Positions 56,565 through 64,000 of a stretch of 64,000 bases of DNA are shown here, one piece after another. The position numbers and the translations under genes are program-made. The notes under the pieces are model-generated. The model had not been told where the DNA came from and made no database searches. It was given only the letters and a program-made list of their open reading frames with translations. Source of the DNA: Arthrobacter pascens (GTDB lineage Bacteria; Actinomycetota; Actinomycetes; Actinomycetales; Micrococcaceae); NCBI RefSeq assembly GCF_017052465.1, contig NZ_JAFHKT010000141.1, forward strand, positions 103,458 to 167,457, given 5' to 3'. Positions within the stretch are counted from its first letter, which is position 1, and each line of letters begins with the position of its first letter.

Positions 56565-57036
56565 TCGAACCGGAGGCGGCGCGGGCATCTCCGGGGCCCC
56601 GCCTGATGTAGCTGGACAGCGTCATGGCCGTCACCGTGTCCGTGACGCCGGGAATGGCCGCAATCTGTTCCCAGATCTCCTGAACCCTCTCCAGCGACCG
56701 GGCCTCGACCCTCACCAGCAGATCAAAGTCACCGCTCACAACATCACACAAAACCACTTCCGGAATCGACCGCAGTACGGTGATGACGTCCGACCCCCGC
56801 ACCCGGTCCTTCCGGTAAACCATCAGGAAGGCGGACACCGGCCCCTGCCCCGGCGGGCCGGCAACGATCGTGTACCCCTGGATATACCCTTGCCGTTCCA
56901 TCCGTTCGATCCGTTGGCGCACGGCATTCCTCGACAGCAGGACTTTGGTCGCCAGCTCCGCGTGGCTCATCCGAGCGTTCTTCGTCAGCTCCGCAAGAAT
57001 CCTCTGGTCTATCTGGTCAAGACTCACTCGATCCAT
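56554..57036 (-). CDS. Lrp/AsnC-family transcriptional regulator, 160 aa
   Basis: N-terminal HTH ([21 protein letters not shown], about residues 26-45) and an AsnC effector domain with [14 protein letters not shown]. The stop is 11 bases inside the end of the convergent ALDH gene. It is divergent from the HAD gene, with an AT-rich CAAAAATTTT stretch near 57052-57061 that could be its operator. It probably responds to an amino acid linked to the adjoining catabolic genes. Confidence 0.9.
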   Translation of the reverse strand: MDRVSLDQIDQRILAELTKNARMSHAELATKVLLSRNAVRQRIERMERQGYIQGYTIVAGPPGQGPVSAFLMVYRKDRVRGSDVITVLRSIPEVVLCDVVSGDFDLLVRVEARSLERVQEIWEQIAAIPGVTDTVTAMTLSSYIRRGPGDARAASGSISS

Positions 57037-57112
57037 GCCTACCCTTCACACCAAAAATTTTCCCCGGCACAGCCAGAACCGAACCAACTCCACGACCGAA
57101 AGCACTCGAAAA

Positions 57113-57829
57113 ATGACACTACTGCAGCAAGACCGTCCACCTCTCACCGGCATTAGCTGCGTCCTGTTCGACATGGACGGAACGCTGCTGGATTCAGCAC
57201 CCGGCGTTACGGCAAGTGCTGCCCGAGCCCTGGCAGCCGTGGGCGCGCCGGTCCCCGCGATGGACAAACTGCGGCAATTCGTCGGCCCGCCGATGATCGA
57301 GTCCTTCAGAACAGTCTCACAGTTGGACGACATAACCGCCCAAAAGGCGCTCCAACACTACCGCAAGGCATACGCCGACCACGGCGCTGAACAGTCCAGC
57401 CCCTACGACGGGATCATCGAACTGCTCGACCAACTGCACTTGGCCGGCATTCCGATGGCTGTGGCCACATCCAAAGTGGAAGATCAAGCGGTAAGACTCG
57501 CACGAAGGTTTGGCATCGAAGGCCATTTCATCAACATCTGCGGGGCGTCCGACCGCGATGGAAGAGCAAGCAAGGCAGAGGTCGTCGCCGAATTGCTGCT
57601 CCGCCTTCAATCCGAAGGCGTAGACATCTCCAGTCCCGTGATGATTGGGGACCGGAGCTACGACATCGCCGGAGCCGCCCAACACGGAATTCCGACAATA
57701 TTCGCGCACTGGGGCTACGGGGACGCGGGCGAAGCATCGCAGGCGGCCGGCGTTGTCTCCTCTCCTGCAGCCCTGCTGCCGCTGATCGTGGCCAAACGCC
57801 GCCCGTCGGATGACCGAGTGGGAGGGTAA
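57113..57829 (+). CDS. HAD-superfamily hydrolase (phosphoglycolate-phosphatase type), 238 aa
   Basis: DMDGTLLDS near residue 21 is the nucleophile motif, with ATSKVE (motif II, near 120) and GDRSYD (motif IV, near 180). It is a type IA HAD with a helical cap and should act on a small phosphorylated metabolite. ATG 57113 is the first codon before the conserved region; the frame is open upstream to 56870, which overlaps the Lrp gene and is unlikely. Role in the neighbouring pathway is unknown. Confidence 0.87.
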   Translation: MTLLQQDRPPLTGISCVLFDMDGTLLDSAPGVTASAARALAAVGAPVPAMDKLRQFVGPPMIESFRTVSQLDDITAQKALQHYRKAYADHGAEQSSPYDGIIELLDQLHLAGIPMAVATSKVEDQAVRLARRFGIEGHFINICGASDRDGRASKAEVVAELLLRLQSEGVDISSPVMIGDRSYDIAGAAQHGIPTIFAHWGYGDAGEASQAAGVVSSPAALLPLIVAKRRPSDDRVGG

Positions 57830-57930
57830 GGCGTGACATAACAAGGACGCAGTACCGAACTTGAGGACGCGGGACTGCCGCTGACGGCACTGGCCGGGAC
57901 GGCGGGCTATTCACAGGTCAACGGCCTAAC

Positions 57931-58896
57931 ATGTCCCCCATGAAGGCTGCCCGGGATGCCCGCTCTGCCGCCGTGGTGATCAACGCCGGATCACGCCGAG
58001 GGGCGGCACACGAACTTGCGGTGGACACGATGAAACAGGCAGGCGTGCCGATCTCCTCCGTGCACCACGTGCTGTCCGGGGGCGAGCTGGCCGCGACGCT
58101 TGACCGGGTGGTGGCGGACGGGCACGACCTGGTGGTTGTCGGCGGCGGCGACGGGACCGTGTCCTACGCCGCCGGTCGGGTTGCCGGCACCGACGTCATG
58201 CTCGGCGTTCTTCCACTGGGCACCGCCAACGACTTCGCCCGCACGCTGGAGATACCCAATAATCTTACCGAGGCGTGCGCCACCGTCGCAGACGGGAAAG
58301 TGGTGGACATCGACCTGGGCCGGGCCAACGGTGAGCCATTCCTCAACGTCGCGTCCGTGGGCCTGTCGGTGGCTGTTACCGAAGCTCTCAGCCCACGCCT
58401 GAAGCGGTACATCGGACCGCTGGCCTACGGCATTGCCACCCTGCGCGCTTATGCGGGGCACAAGGCGTTCCGGGCCCGACTCGAGTTCCCCGAGGGGGAC
58501 CACGAGCCGATGGAGCTCGAAAACCTGCTCCAGGTGGCCGTCGGCAACGGCCGGCATTACGGCGGCGGCAACACGGTCTCCCCCACGGCAGGGATCGACG
58601 ACCACACCCTTGACATCTACGCCATCCTGGCGGCGCCGCTCCGGGAGCACGTGAAGATCGCACGGTTGCTCAAGGACGGAAGCTTCATCGAACACGACCG
58701 GGTGTACCACCTGACCAGCCGACACGTCCGGCTGGTCACCGAGCAGCCGCTGCCCGTGAACCTCGACGGCGAGATCGCGACCACAACGCCCGCCGACTTC
58801 ACCGTCCAGCGCAACGCCGTCCACGTCGTGGTGCCCCAGAGCAGCACCAGCGCGTTGTTCGACGGACCGGGCGCCGCGAACGGGCCGTCCAGTTGA
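57931..58896 (+). CDS. YegS/diacylglycerol-kinase-type lipid kinase, 321 aa
   Basis: The DAGK catalytic motif VVVGGGDGTVSYAAG is near residue 68, followed by PLGTANDFARTL. The all-beta C-terminal domain has VNLDGE. Such enzymes phosphorylate a lipid or lipid-like alcohol using ATP at the membrane face. No signal peptide is expected. ATG 57931; the end is four bases from a convergent nitrilase fragment. Confidence 0.9.
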   Translation: MSPMKAARDARSAAVVINAGSRRGAAHELAVDTMKQAGVPISSVHHVLSGGELAATLDRVVADGHDLVVVGGGDGTVSYAAGRVAGTDVMLGVLPLGTANDFARTLEIPNNLTEACATVADGKVVDIDLGRANGEPFLNVASVGLSVAVTEALSPRLKRYIGPLAYGIATLRAYAGHKAFRARLEFPEGDHEPMELENLLQVAVGNGRHYGGGNTVSPTAGIDDHTLDIYAILAAPLREHVKIARLLKDGSFIEHDRVYHLTSRHVRLVTEQPLPVNLDGEIATTTPADFTVQRNAVHVVVPQSSTSALFDGPGAANGPSS

Positions 58897-58900
58897 AAGC

Positions 58901-59385
58901 CTACAACCGCCGCTGCCGGAACATCGGGAACAGCTCCCGCACCCTCGCCACCGTCTCCAGCGACACATCGAACGCCTGCACACCAGGCTCGAGCCCGAGG
59001 TCCGCTTCAACGACCCCCATCGGATCCACCAGGACGCTGCGGCCCACGGAGACCGGCGGCGCCTGGCACACTCCCGCCACGTACACGCTGTTCTCGATGG
59101 CTCGCGCTGCGTTCAAGGCCAGCCACTGCTCCGTCTTGTGGGTGCCCGGCACCCATGACGAGCGGACCAGCAAAACGTGAGCGCCGGCGTCGGACAGTGA
59201 CCTGGCCAGCTCCGGGAACCGCAGGTCGTAGCAGGTCATCAGGCCGAAGCGCGCTCCCCCGAACTCAAACACCACCGGATCGGTCGACGGTCCGGGCTGG
59301 ATGAACGTCGATTCCCCGAAGCCCTGCGCATCGAAGAGGTGGATCTTCCGGTAGAAGGCGAGCTGGCCGCCGTCGGGCGAGGTTT
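58901..59385 (-). pseudogene. Nitrilase-family (carbon-nitrogen hydrolase) C-terminal fragment
   Basis: The frame from about 59385 down to 58901 includes YRKIHLFD with the catalytic Lys, and GLMTCYDLRFPE with the catalytic Cys, but the N-terminal portion with the catalytic Glu is missing. On the opposite strand beyond 59382 an unrelated sequence begins abruptly. GTG 59275 starts a 124-aa reading but the real match extends upstream to the junction. The remnant is not expected to be active. Confidence 0.8.
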
Positions 59386-59594
59386 ACCACGAGACGCTCA
59401 CGGAGCCCTACGCGTACTTCATCCCCTACCCGATCGAGCTGCTGCACAAATCGAACTGCGACCACGTGGCGCTCGTGGCAGCGCTGCGTGCCGGCGATGT
59501 CCAGGAGGCCGTGGAGGTCTCGCGCAAGCACGTGGATATCCTGTACCGGACGATGTTTATGGGCCTGACCGAGGGTGGAGCCAGCTCCGGTTGA
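59382..59594 (+). pseudogene. GntR-type FCD-domain fragment
   Basis: Reading from 59382 gives VYHETLTEPYAYFIPYPIEL followed by HKSNCDHVALVAALRAGDVQ-like sequence and a conserved Arg-Lys-His, as in the C-terminal effector domain of FadR/GntR regulators. No HTH or start codon is found. It directly abuts the nitrilase fragment, marking a recombination junction. Confidence 0.6.
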
Positions 59595-60162
59595 TGTACG
59601 ACGGCGACACGGCGGCAGTCCGATGCGAGGCACGGGCGGGCGGACTCGACGTGGTCATGCAAGCAGCATCACTATTCCGACTGCCTTCGTTTGGAGTGCA
59701 CTCAAGCGAGCAGGAATCTCAAGACGTGCCATGAAACCTCAGGATCGGCTCAAGAAAGCCCGAATGTTGACTGAGGATTAGCCCAGCACCGCAGCTGGGG
59801 CCGGAAAAGAAAATAAGCTCATTCTCGACGAGGTTGTAGCGGCACCGGGCACGTTGGTGAATGTCCGCAATCCCGCCGGATACCAGAATTGACGGGATGA
59901 CCTCCTTGATCGACTGGCAGTCCTAGAGAAGCCATTTGCACGCAAAACTGGGGGCATCACTCGTGACCGAAAATATTCCCTTCCAAGGGATTCCTGAAAG
60001 TGGACGCCGCCATCCTTCAATGACCATCTCGGCAGGTCAAAAATTAATAACCTCTCGCTGTGGTTCTTGGCTGAAGCAGTAACTGCCGCAACACATTAAA
60101 GACTTCAACTTGCAATCTGGCAAAGCCGAAATTTGAACGACTAAAAGAATTATGGGGAACAA
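59595..60162. other. Non-coding or decayed region
   Basis: No gene is supported. The sequence becomes AT-richer toward 60100-60160, which probably contains the promoter for the following membrane protein; a GGGGAA stretch at 60152 is its likely ribosome-binding site. Confidence 0.5.
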
Positions 60163-61056
60163 ATGTCACATCAGCAGGGTTACCAGCAGACGGCACCGGG
60201 GCAGCCGGAACAGCCACCTTTCGGACAGCCGGGTTATGGTCCGCCAACGCAGACGTTCCCGCCCCGGCCAACGAAGACGAAGAAGCAGTCCAACGTCCTC
60301 GGGCTGATCGCGCTTATCACCGCGGCACTCGGGTTCATTTTCGCCTGCATCCCCGGTGCACTCATCGTTGGCTGGATACTGCTGCCGATCGCATTTGTTC
60401 TGGGTATCGTTTCACTCTTTTTGAAAGACAAGGTCAAGTGGACGGGCGTCACCGCCCTGATCGTCTCTATCGTGGGCACGATCGTAGGGTTTACCGTGTT
60501 CTTCGCCGTTGTCGGGACGTCGATTGACAACGCTCTCGGCAGCGGCGACACCAAAGTCGCCACACCGTCTGGGGATGCGGGCACGAACGACCAAGCAGCA
60601 GCAAAGGAAGATCCTGCCGCCAAAGCAGGAACCCGTGAGAACCCGTCCCCGATAGGCTCGGTTGTAGAGTCTGACGACTGGCGCGTCGTGATCAACTCGG
60701 TCACGCTCGCCGCCACGGATGCCGTTGTCGCGGCCAACCAATTCAATGAGGCGCCGGCCAAGGGGTCGGAGTACATCTTGGTGAACTACTCCGCTACGTA
60801 CATTGGCGATGACCCTGACGGGCAGATGCCTGCCTTCGTCTCAGTCGAGTACGTCACAGCGAACGGCACGACTGTCAATGGACTCGACAAGCTCGTCACC
60901 GCACCAAAGCCGATCAACACCACGAGCACGCTCTACAAGGACGGCACCGCAACAGGCAACATGGCCATCGAAGTGCCGACCGCCACTGCTGGCCAGGGCG
61001 TCCTCGCCGTCAGGCCGGGCATGCTGGCCGACAAAGTTTTCGTAGCCGTCAAGTAA
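60163..61056 (+). CDS. Membrane-anchored DUF4352-type protein, 297 aa
   Basis: A Pro/Gln/Gly-rich cytoplasmic N-terminus (residues 1-40) leads into three hydrophobic segments (about 44-120), then a Ser/Ala-rich linker and an immunoglobulin-like C-terminal domain that resembles DUF4352 (about 165-297). This layout is typical of actinobacterial cell-envelope proteins of unknown role. No lipobox is seen. ATG 60163 follows a purine-rich site. Confidence 0.8.
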   Translation: MSHQQGYQQTAPGQPEQPPFGQPGYGPPTQTFPPRPTKTKKQSNVLGLIALITAALGFIFACIPGALIVGWILLPIAFVLGIVSLFLKDKVKWTGVTALIVSIVGTIVGFTVFFAVVGTSIDNALGSGDTKVATPSGDAGTNDQAAAKEDPAAKAGTRENPSPIGSVVESDDWRVVINSVTLAATDAVVAANQFNEAPAKGSEYILVNYSATYIGDDPDGQMPAFVSVEYVTANGTTVNGLDKLVTAPKPINTTSTLYKDGTATGNMAIEVPTATAGQGVLAVRPGMLADKVFVAVK

Positions 61057-61295
61057 CACTCCTAAGGAAAGTGCAAAGCCCCCGGTACATTGAACCGACC
61101 TCCAGTAGTCGAACTGAATTTCTTAGTCCGGCTTTGGGGGGACAGTTCACATCACCCGGGGGCTTTGCCGCGCTTGGGTGGAGCCTATCCGGTGACGGTG
61201 TCGCCGTCTCATAACCCCAGGGAGGCGAGTTCAGGTGGTGAGTGCAACACCCTGAAGTCTGTGGGGCGTCGTCGATGGGCAGACCGTGGTCGCCG

Positions 61296-61690
61296 TTGAG
61301 TGTTCGTTTAGCATTCGGGGAAGGGCTGGATGCCGTGCTGTCGGTCGCCGTAGCGGCGCAGGCCGCGGGGTTGTCACGTCCGACCGCGTACCGGTGGTTG
61401 AGCGACCACACGTGATGTTGCTGCATCTGTCTGAGGACCACACCGCCCGCACCGTCGCCGACGCCACGATCACCGCGATGAATACCCTGCCCGAGCAGCT
61501 GCGCCGTTCGACGACCTGGGATCAAGGAGCGGAGATGTCCCTGCCTCAGGAGATCACACAATGGCAACGGGTATGCCGATCTACTTCTGCGACCCACATT
61601 CGCCCTGGCAGTGCGGCAGCAACGAAAACACCAACGGGCTCCTGGAGTGGTCCCCGAAAAGCACCGACCTGTTGGGGCGGCCTGGCCCTG
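61296..61690 (+). pseudogene. IS30-family transposase remnant
   Basis: An N-terminal HTH piece (AAGLSRPTAYRWLSDHT, then a stop) is followed, after a deletion, by part of the catalytic domain: [18 protein letters not shown], a frameshift near 61560, then [20 protein letters not shown]. The last block is the conserved IS30 DDE end. Frameshift, internal loss and a truncated C-terminus make it inactive. Confidence 0.8.
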
Positions 61691-61710
61691 CTGCTGGTTT
61701 CAGGCGCCCT

Positions 61711-61956
61711 GATCTGACCAACATGGTGACAGTGGTCAAACTCGGCACCGTCCTGGTACTGATGCTCAACGGTCTCAGCATCGGGCCAGCCATGCACCGG
61801 CTCCTTGCGCTCCCGGCCCGCACACGCTTCAGCGAGCTAACGCGCAGGCTGCGTCTTCGGCTTCTGATTGCACTCACTGTCTCCCAGACCTGCTGGCGGA
61901 CCGCAGTTCTCATCGGCCTCATCAACAGCACGCTGCGTCGCTGGACCCGCGCCTGA
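61711..61956 (+). pseudogene. Membrane-protein C-terminal fragment
   Basis: About 80 residues with two hydrophobic segments ([16 protein letters not shown] and [12 protein letters not shown]) continue in frame from the IS30 remnant to a stop at 61956. It looks like the end of an integral membrane protein whose start was lost. The family is not recognised. Confidence 0.5.
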
Positions 61957-61991
61957 CTCGACGCGGACCCGTTCCGCTACCTTGGGAAGTC

Positions 61992-62029
61992 GCAGCCGAC
62001 ACGGCTTGGCCGGGTCGGCTGCATTTTAT
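61992..62029 (+). terminator. Hairpin with T-rich tail after the membrane fragment
   Basis: Arms 61992-62004 and 62010-62022 pair at 12 of 13 positions around a 5-base loop, followed by attttatc. It has the shape of a rho-independent terminator on the plus strand. Confidence 0.7.
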
Positions 62030-62074
62030 CCAACCAAACGTTGCCCATGACCGTCCCCGGCAATGGCGGCATGT

Positions 62075-63070
62075 TCAGGGACGTACCTTAAAGGATTCGA
62101 CCTTCTGCGGGTCGCGTTCCGCGACGGGGCCCAGCAGCTCGTCGATTTCGGCCATCAACGACACATCGAGTTTCACGCCGGCAGCTGTGGCGCTGTCCTC
62201 GAGCTGTTCGGGCCGTGACGCGCCGACGATGGCGGCGGAGACATTGCTGTTCTGCAAGACCCAGGCCACGGCCAGCGCGGCCATGGACAGGCCGGCCTCC
62301 GCGGCGAGGGGTTTCAGTTGCTGGACGCGTTCGAGGATGTCCTCATTGAGGTAACGGTTTTCCTTCAGTGACCCGTCGTCGGCCGCGAACCGGGACTGTG
62401 CCGGGGCGGCCTGACCGGGAAGGTACTTGCCGGTCAAGATGCCCTGGGCGAGCGGGGACCAGCAGATCTGGCCGATGCCGAGCTCGACGCTGGCGGGGAC
62501 CACTTCCTCCTCGATGACGCGCCAGAGCATGGAGTACTGCGGCTGGTTGGAGATCACCTGGATGCCGAGCTCCTTGGCCAGGGCGGCGCCCGCCCGGATC
62601 TCGTCCACCGTCCATTCCGAGACGCCGATGTAGTGGGCCTTGCCGGCCCGGACGACGTCCGCGAAGGCCTGCATTGTCTCTTCCAGGGGTGTTTCGTAGT
62701 CGTAGCGGTGGGCCTGGTAGAGGTCCACGTAGTCGGTGCCGAGCCGGGACAGGGAGCCATTGATGGATTCCATGATGTGTTTGCGGGACAGGCCGCGGTC
62801 GTTCTTGCCCTCCCCGGTCGGGAAGTAGACCTTGGTGAAGATCTCCAGGCTTTCCCGGCGGGTGCCGCGCAGCGCCTCGCCAAGCGCGCTTTCAGCGCGG
62901 GTGCCCGCGTACGCATCGGCGGTGTCGAAGGTGGTGATGCCCAGGTCCAGCGCCTTCCTAACGCACGCGGTCGCGGCCTCCTGGTCGATCTGTTCGCCGT
63001 GGGTGACCCAGTTACCGTAGGCCAGGGCGCTGATGTACATTCCGGATGAACCGAGCTTGCGGTATTCCAT
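62075..63070 (-). CDS. Aldo/keto reductase, 331 aa
   Basis: An intact member of the AKR family with DTADAYAGTRAES (catalytic Asp and Tyr, residues about 50-60), a Lys in the FTKVYF block, and the GASRPEQL nucleotide-binding end. It reduces aldehydes or ketones with NADPH. Its start ATG (63070) shares one base with the stop of the LacI-type gene upstream, giving a TAATG junction, so the regulator and reductase were one operon before disruption. A paralogous fragment lies at 40810-41128. Confidence 0.93.
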   Translation of the reverse strand: MEYRKLGSSGMYISALAYGNWVTHGEQIDQEAATACVRKALDLGITTFDTADAYAGTRAESALGEALRGTRRESLEIFTKVYFPTGEGKNDRGLSRKHIMESINGSLSRLGTDYVDLYQAHRYDYETPLEETMQAFADVVRAGKAHYIGVSEWTVDEIRAGAALAKELGIQVISNQPQYSMLWRVIEEEVVPASVELGIGQICWSPLAQGILTGKYLPGQAAPAQSRFAADDGSLKENRYLNEDILERVQQLKPLAAEAGLSMAALAVAWVLQNSNVSAAIVGASRPEQLEDSATAAGVKLDVSLMAEIDELLGPVAERDPQKVESFKVRP

Positions 63071-63729
63071 TAGATCTCTTCCTTGCTCTGTGGGGAGGTG
63101 GGGCTCTCTGGGGAGGTGGTTGAATTGAACGACGGCGGTGCGGTGCTGCGCCGCAGTACCAGCCGGGTGTCAATGGTCCGGTGCGCCCGGGGCGCCCCGG
63201 GACCGGCAGTGAGGGTTTCGAGCAGCAGCCCGGCGGCTGCCTCGCCCTGCCCGCGGATGTTCTGGTCGATGGTGGTGAGGTCCATGACCTCCGAGAGGTC
63301 GTGGTTGTCGAAGCCCACGATGGAGATGTCCCGTGGAACGGTCATTCCGGCCGCCCGCACCACCCCGAGGGCGCCGAACGCCATCTCGTCGGACCCGACA
63401 AAAACGGCTGTTGGCATTTCGGGCGCGGAGAGGAGCCGGGTCATCGCCTCTGCCCCGCCCGCCACGGAATTGGCTCCGAACTGTTCGAAGTCCTCATCCA
63501 GCGCAATCCCGGCTGCCAGCAACGACTGGCGATAACCGGCCAGCCGCGAAAGCGGCGGCGTGCTGCCCATCGTGACCTCTTCGGCGTCGTCGATTCCGAT
63601 CAGCCCAATCCGGCGGTGCCCCAGATTGATCAGGTGCCGGACGGCGCTCCGGGCGGCCGCCCTGTCGTCAACGCGCACGCTGTCGAAGACCTCGGAGCCC
63701 TGCCCGAGCAGGACCACCGGAAGCCCTAG
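63070..63729 (-). pseudogene. LacI-family regulator truncated by an IS481 element
   Basis: The remaining 220 codons encode the effector-binding core, with RRIGLIG, VFVGSDEMAFGAL and ISIVGFDNHDLSE typical of LacI/PurR proteins. Reading continues to LGLPVV at 63718-63729, then an insertion sequence begins. The HTH and N-terminal part are beyond the element or lost. GTG 63717 could still start translation of a fragment, but it would lack DNA binding. Confidence 0.85.
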
Positions 63730-63776
63730 GTGTATTTCCCACGGAGGTTATGAACAGCGTGGCGTGATGTAAGAAA

Positions 63777-63835
63777 CGAGAGCCTCCGGTATCGATTTGG
63801 GTTACCACACTCATCTCGACGCCAGGAGGCTCTCG
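63777..63835 (+). promoter_or_regulatory. Hairpin that can mask the transposase start
   Basis: cgagagcctcc (63777-63787) pairs exactly with ggaggctctcg (63825-63835), and the second arm includes the AGGAGG site and the first base of the GTG start. In transcripts entering from outside, this stem would hide the start; such a device is known in insertion sequences. Confidence 0.6.
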
Positions 63836-64000
63836 TGTCCTACGTTACCCATGCCAACACTGACCTGACACCCAAGGCCAGGGGAAAGCTCGCCCGGTTG
63901 GTCATCGAGCAGGGCTGGACCCTGCGCCGGGCCGCGGAGCGGTTCCAGTGCTCGCCGGCCACCGCGAAGAAGTGGGTGGACCGGTACCGGGCCCGTGGCG
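63835..64000 (+). CDS. IS481-family transposase, N-terminal part (cut by the right edge)
   Basis: GTG 63835 follows AGGAGG by five bases. Fifty-five codons are visible and contain the LTPKARGKLARLVIEQGWTL block and HTH AAERFQCSPATAKKWVDRY of IS481 transposases. The catalytic domain lies beyond the window. Confidence 0.9.
   Translation, partial: MSYVTHANTDLTPKARGKLARLVIEQGWTLRRAAERFQCSPATAKKWVDRYRARG

Larger units (their letters stand above)
63730..64000 (+). mobile_element. IS481-family insertion sequence, left end (runs off the edge)
   Basis: The end begins near 63730 with gtgtatttccc and contains the start of an IS481-type transposase. It interrupts the LacI-type gene. The right end and any target duplication lie beyond the window. 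An 11-bp exact inverted repeat (63777-63787 and 63825-63835) surrounds the leader and covers the ribosome-binding site. Confidence 0.85.

Noticed and set aside
59778..60020. 80-codon minus-strand frame in the 59.6-60.2 kb gap
   Set aside because: No family features and no ribosome-binding site; the area appears decayed.

Overview
The window is about 64 kb of high-GC DNA with GTG and TTG starts, short overlaps between genes and Streptomyces-type Pgl proteins. It looks like a high-GC actinobacterium. The metabolic genes remind me of Arthrobacter/Pseudarthrobacter, but that genus call is inference from gene style and not a search result.

Region 1 (1-32.1 kb) is a defence island. Its core is a complete type 2 BREX (Pgl) operon at 4191-21930: pglW (NERD nuclease-like plus kinase), pglX (adenine-specific methyltransferase), pglY (large ATPase), pglZ (alkaline-phosphatase fold), brxD (ATPase) and brxHI (helicase). 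Nearly every junction is a 4-base start/stop overlap. A further unrecognised 541-aa gene is coupled to brxHI in the same way, so it looks like an added operon member. To the left lie an unrecognised gene cut by the window edge, a phospholipase-D-fold protein and a 104-aa protein. To the right lie a PLD-helicase-DUF3427 protein, a HipA-like kinase overlapping a HIRAN-type protein, an RNase D-like exonuclease, and a zinc-cluster (HNH-like) gene split by an ISL3-family element. That element has 8-bp target duplications, so the original reading frame can be rebuilt.

Region 2 (32.2-48.3 kb) is metabolic and transport DNA of higher GC. An amino-acid permease and a HisC-like aminotransferase are read away from an Lrp/AsnC regulator and a thiamine-diphosphate enzyme. 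Next come a zinc-free-type MDR oxidoreductase, a SulP transporter with a STAS domain, a DHFR-fold reductase, an OFA-type MFS carrier with its 47-aa small partner, PEP synthase with its kinase/phosphorylase regulator, and a DUF808 membrane protein. Several gene fragments (aldo/keto reductase, rhodanese, the end of the ThDP enzyme) mark past rearrangement.

Region 3 (48.3-58.9 kb) looks like a regulated catabolic cluster: homocysteine S-methyltransferase, a small HPWE-motif protein, a PF04199 cyclase/hydrolase, two convergent IclR regulators, an amino-acid permease, a homoserine-dehydrogenase-like enzyme overlapping an aldehyde dehydrogenase, an Lrp/AsnC regulator, a HAD phosphatase and a lipid kinase. 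A homoserine to aspartate semialdehyde to aspartate route would explain the dehydrogenase pair.

Region 4 (58.9-64 kb) is scarred: a nitrilase fragment abutting a GntR-type FCD fragment, a DUF4352 membrane protein, an IS30 remnant, a membrane-protein fragment, an intact aldo/keto reductase, and a LacI-type regulator gene truncated by an IS481 element that runs off the right edge.
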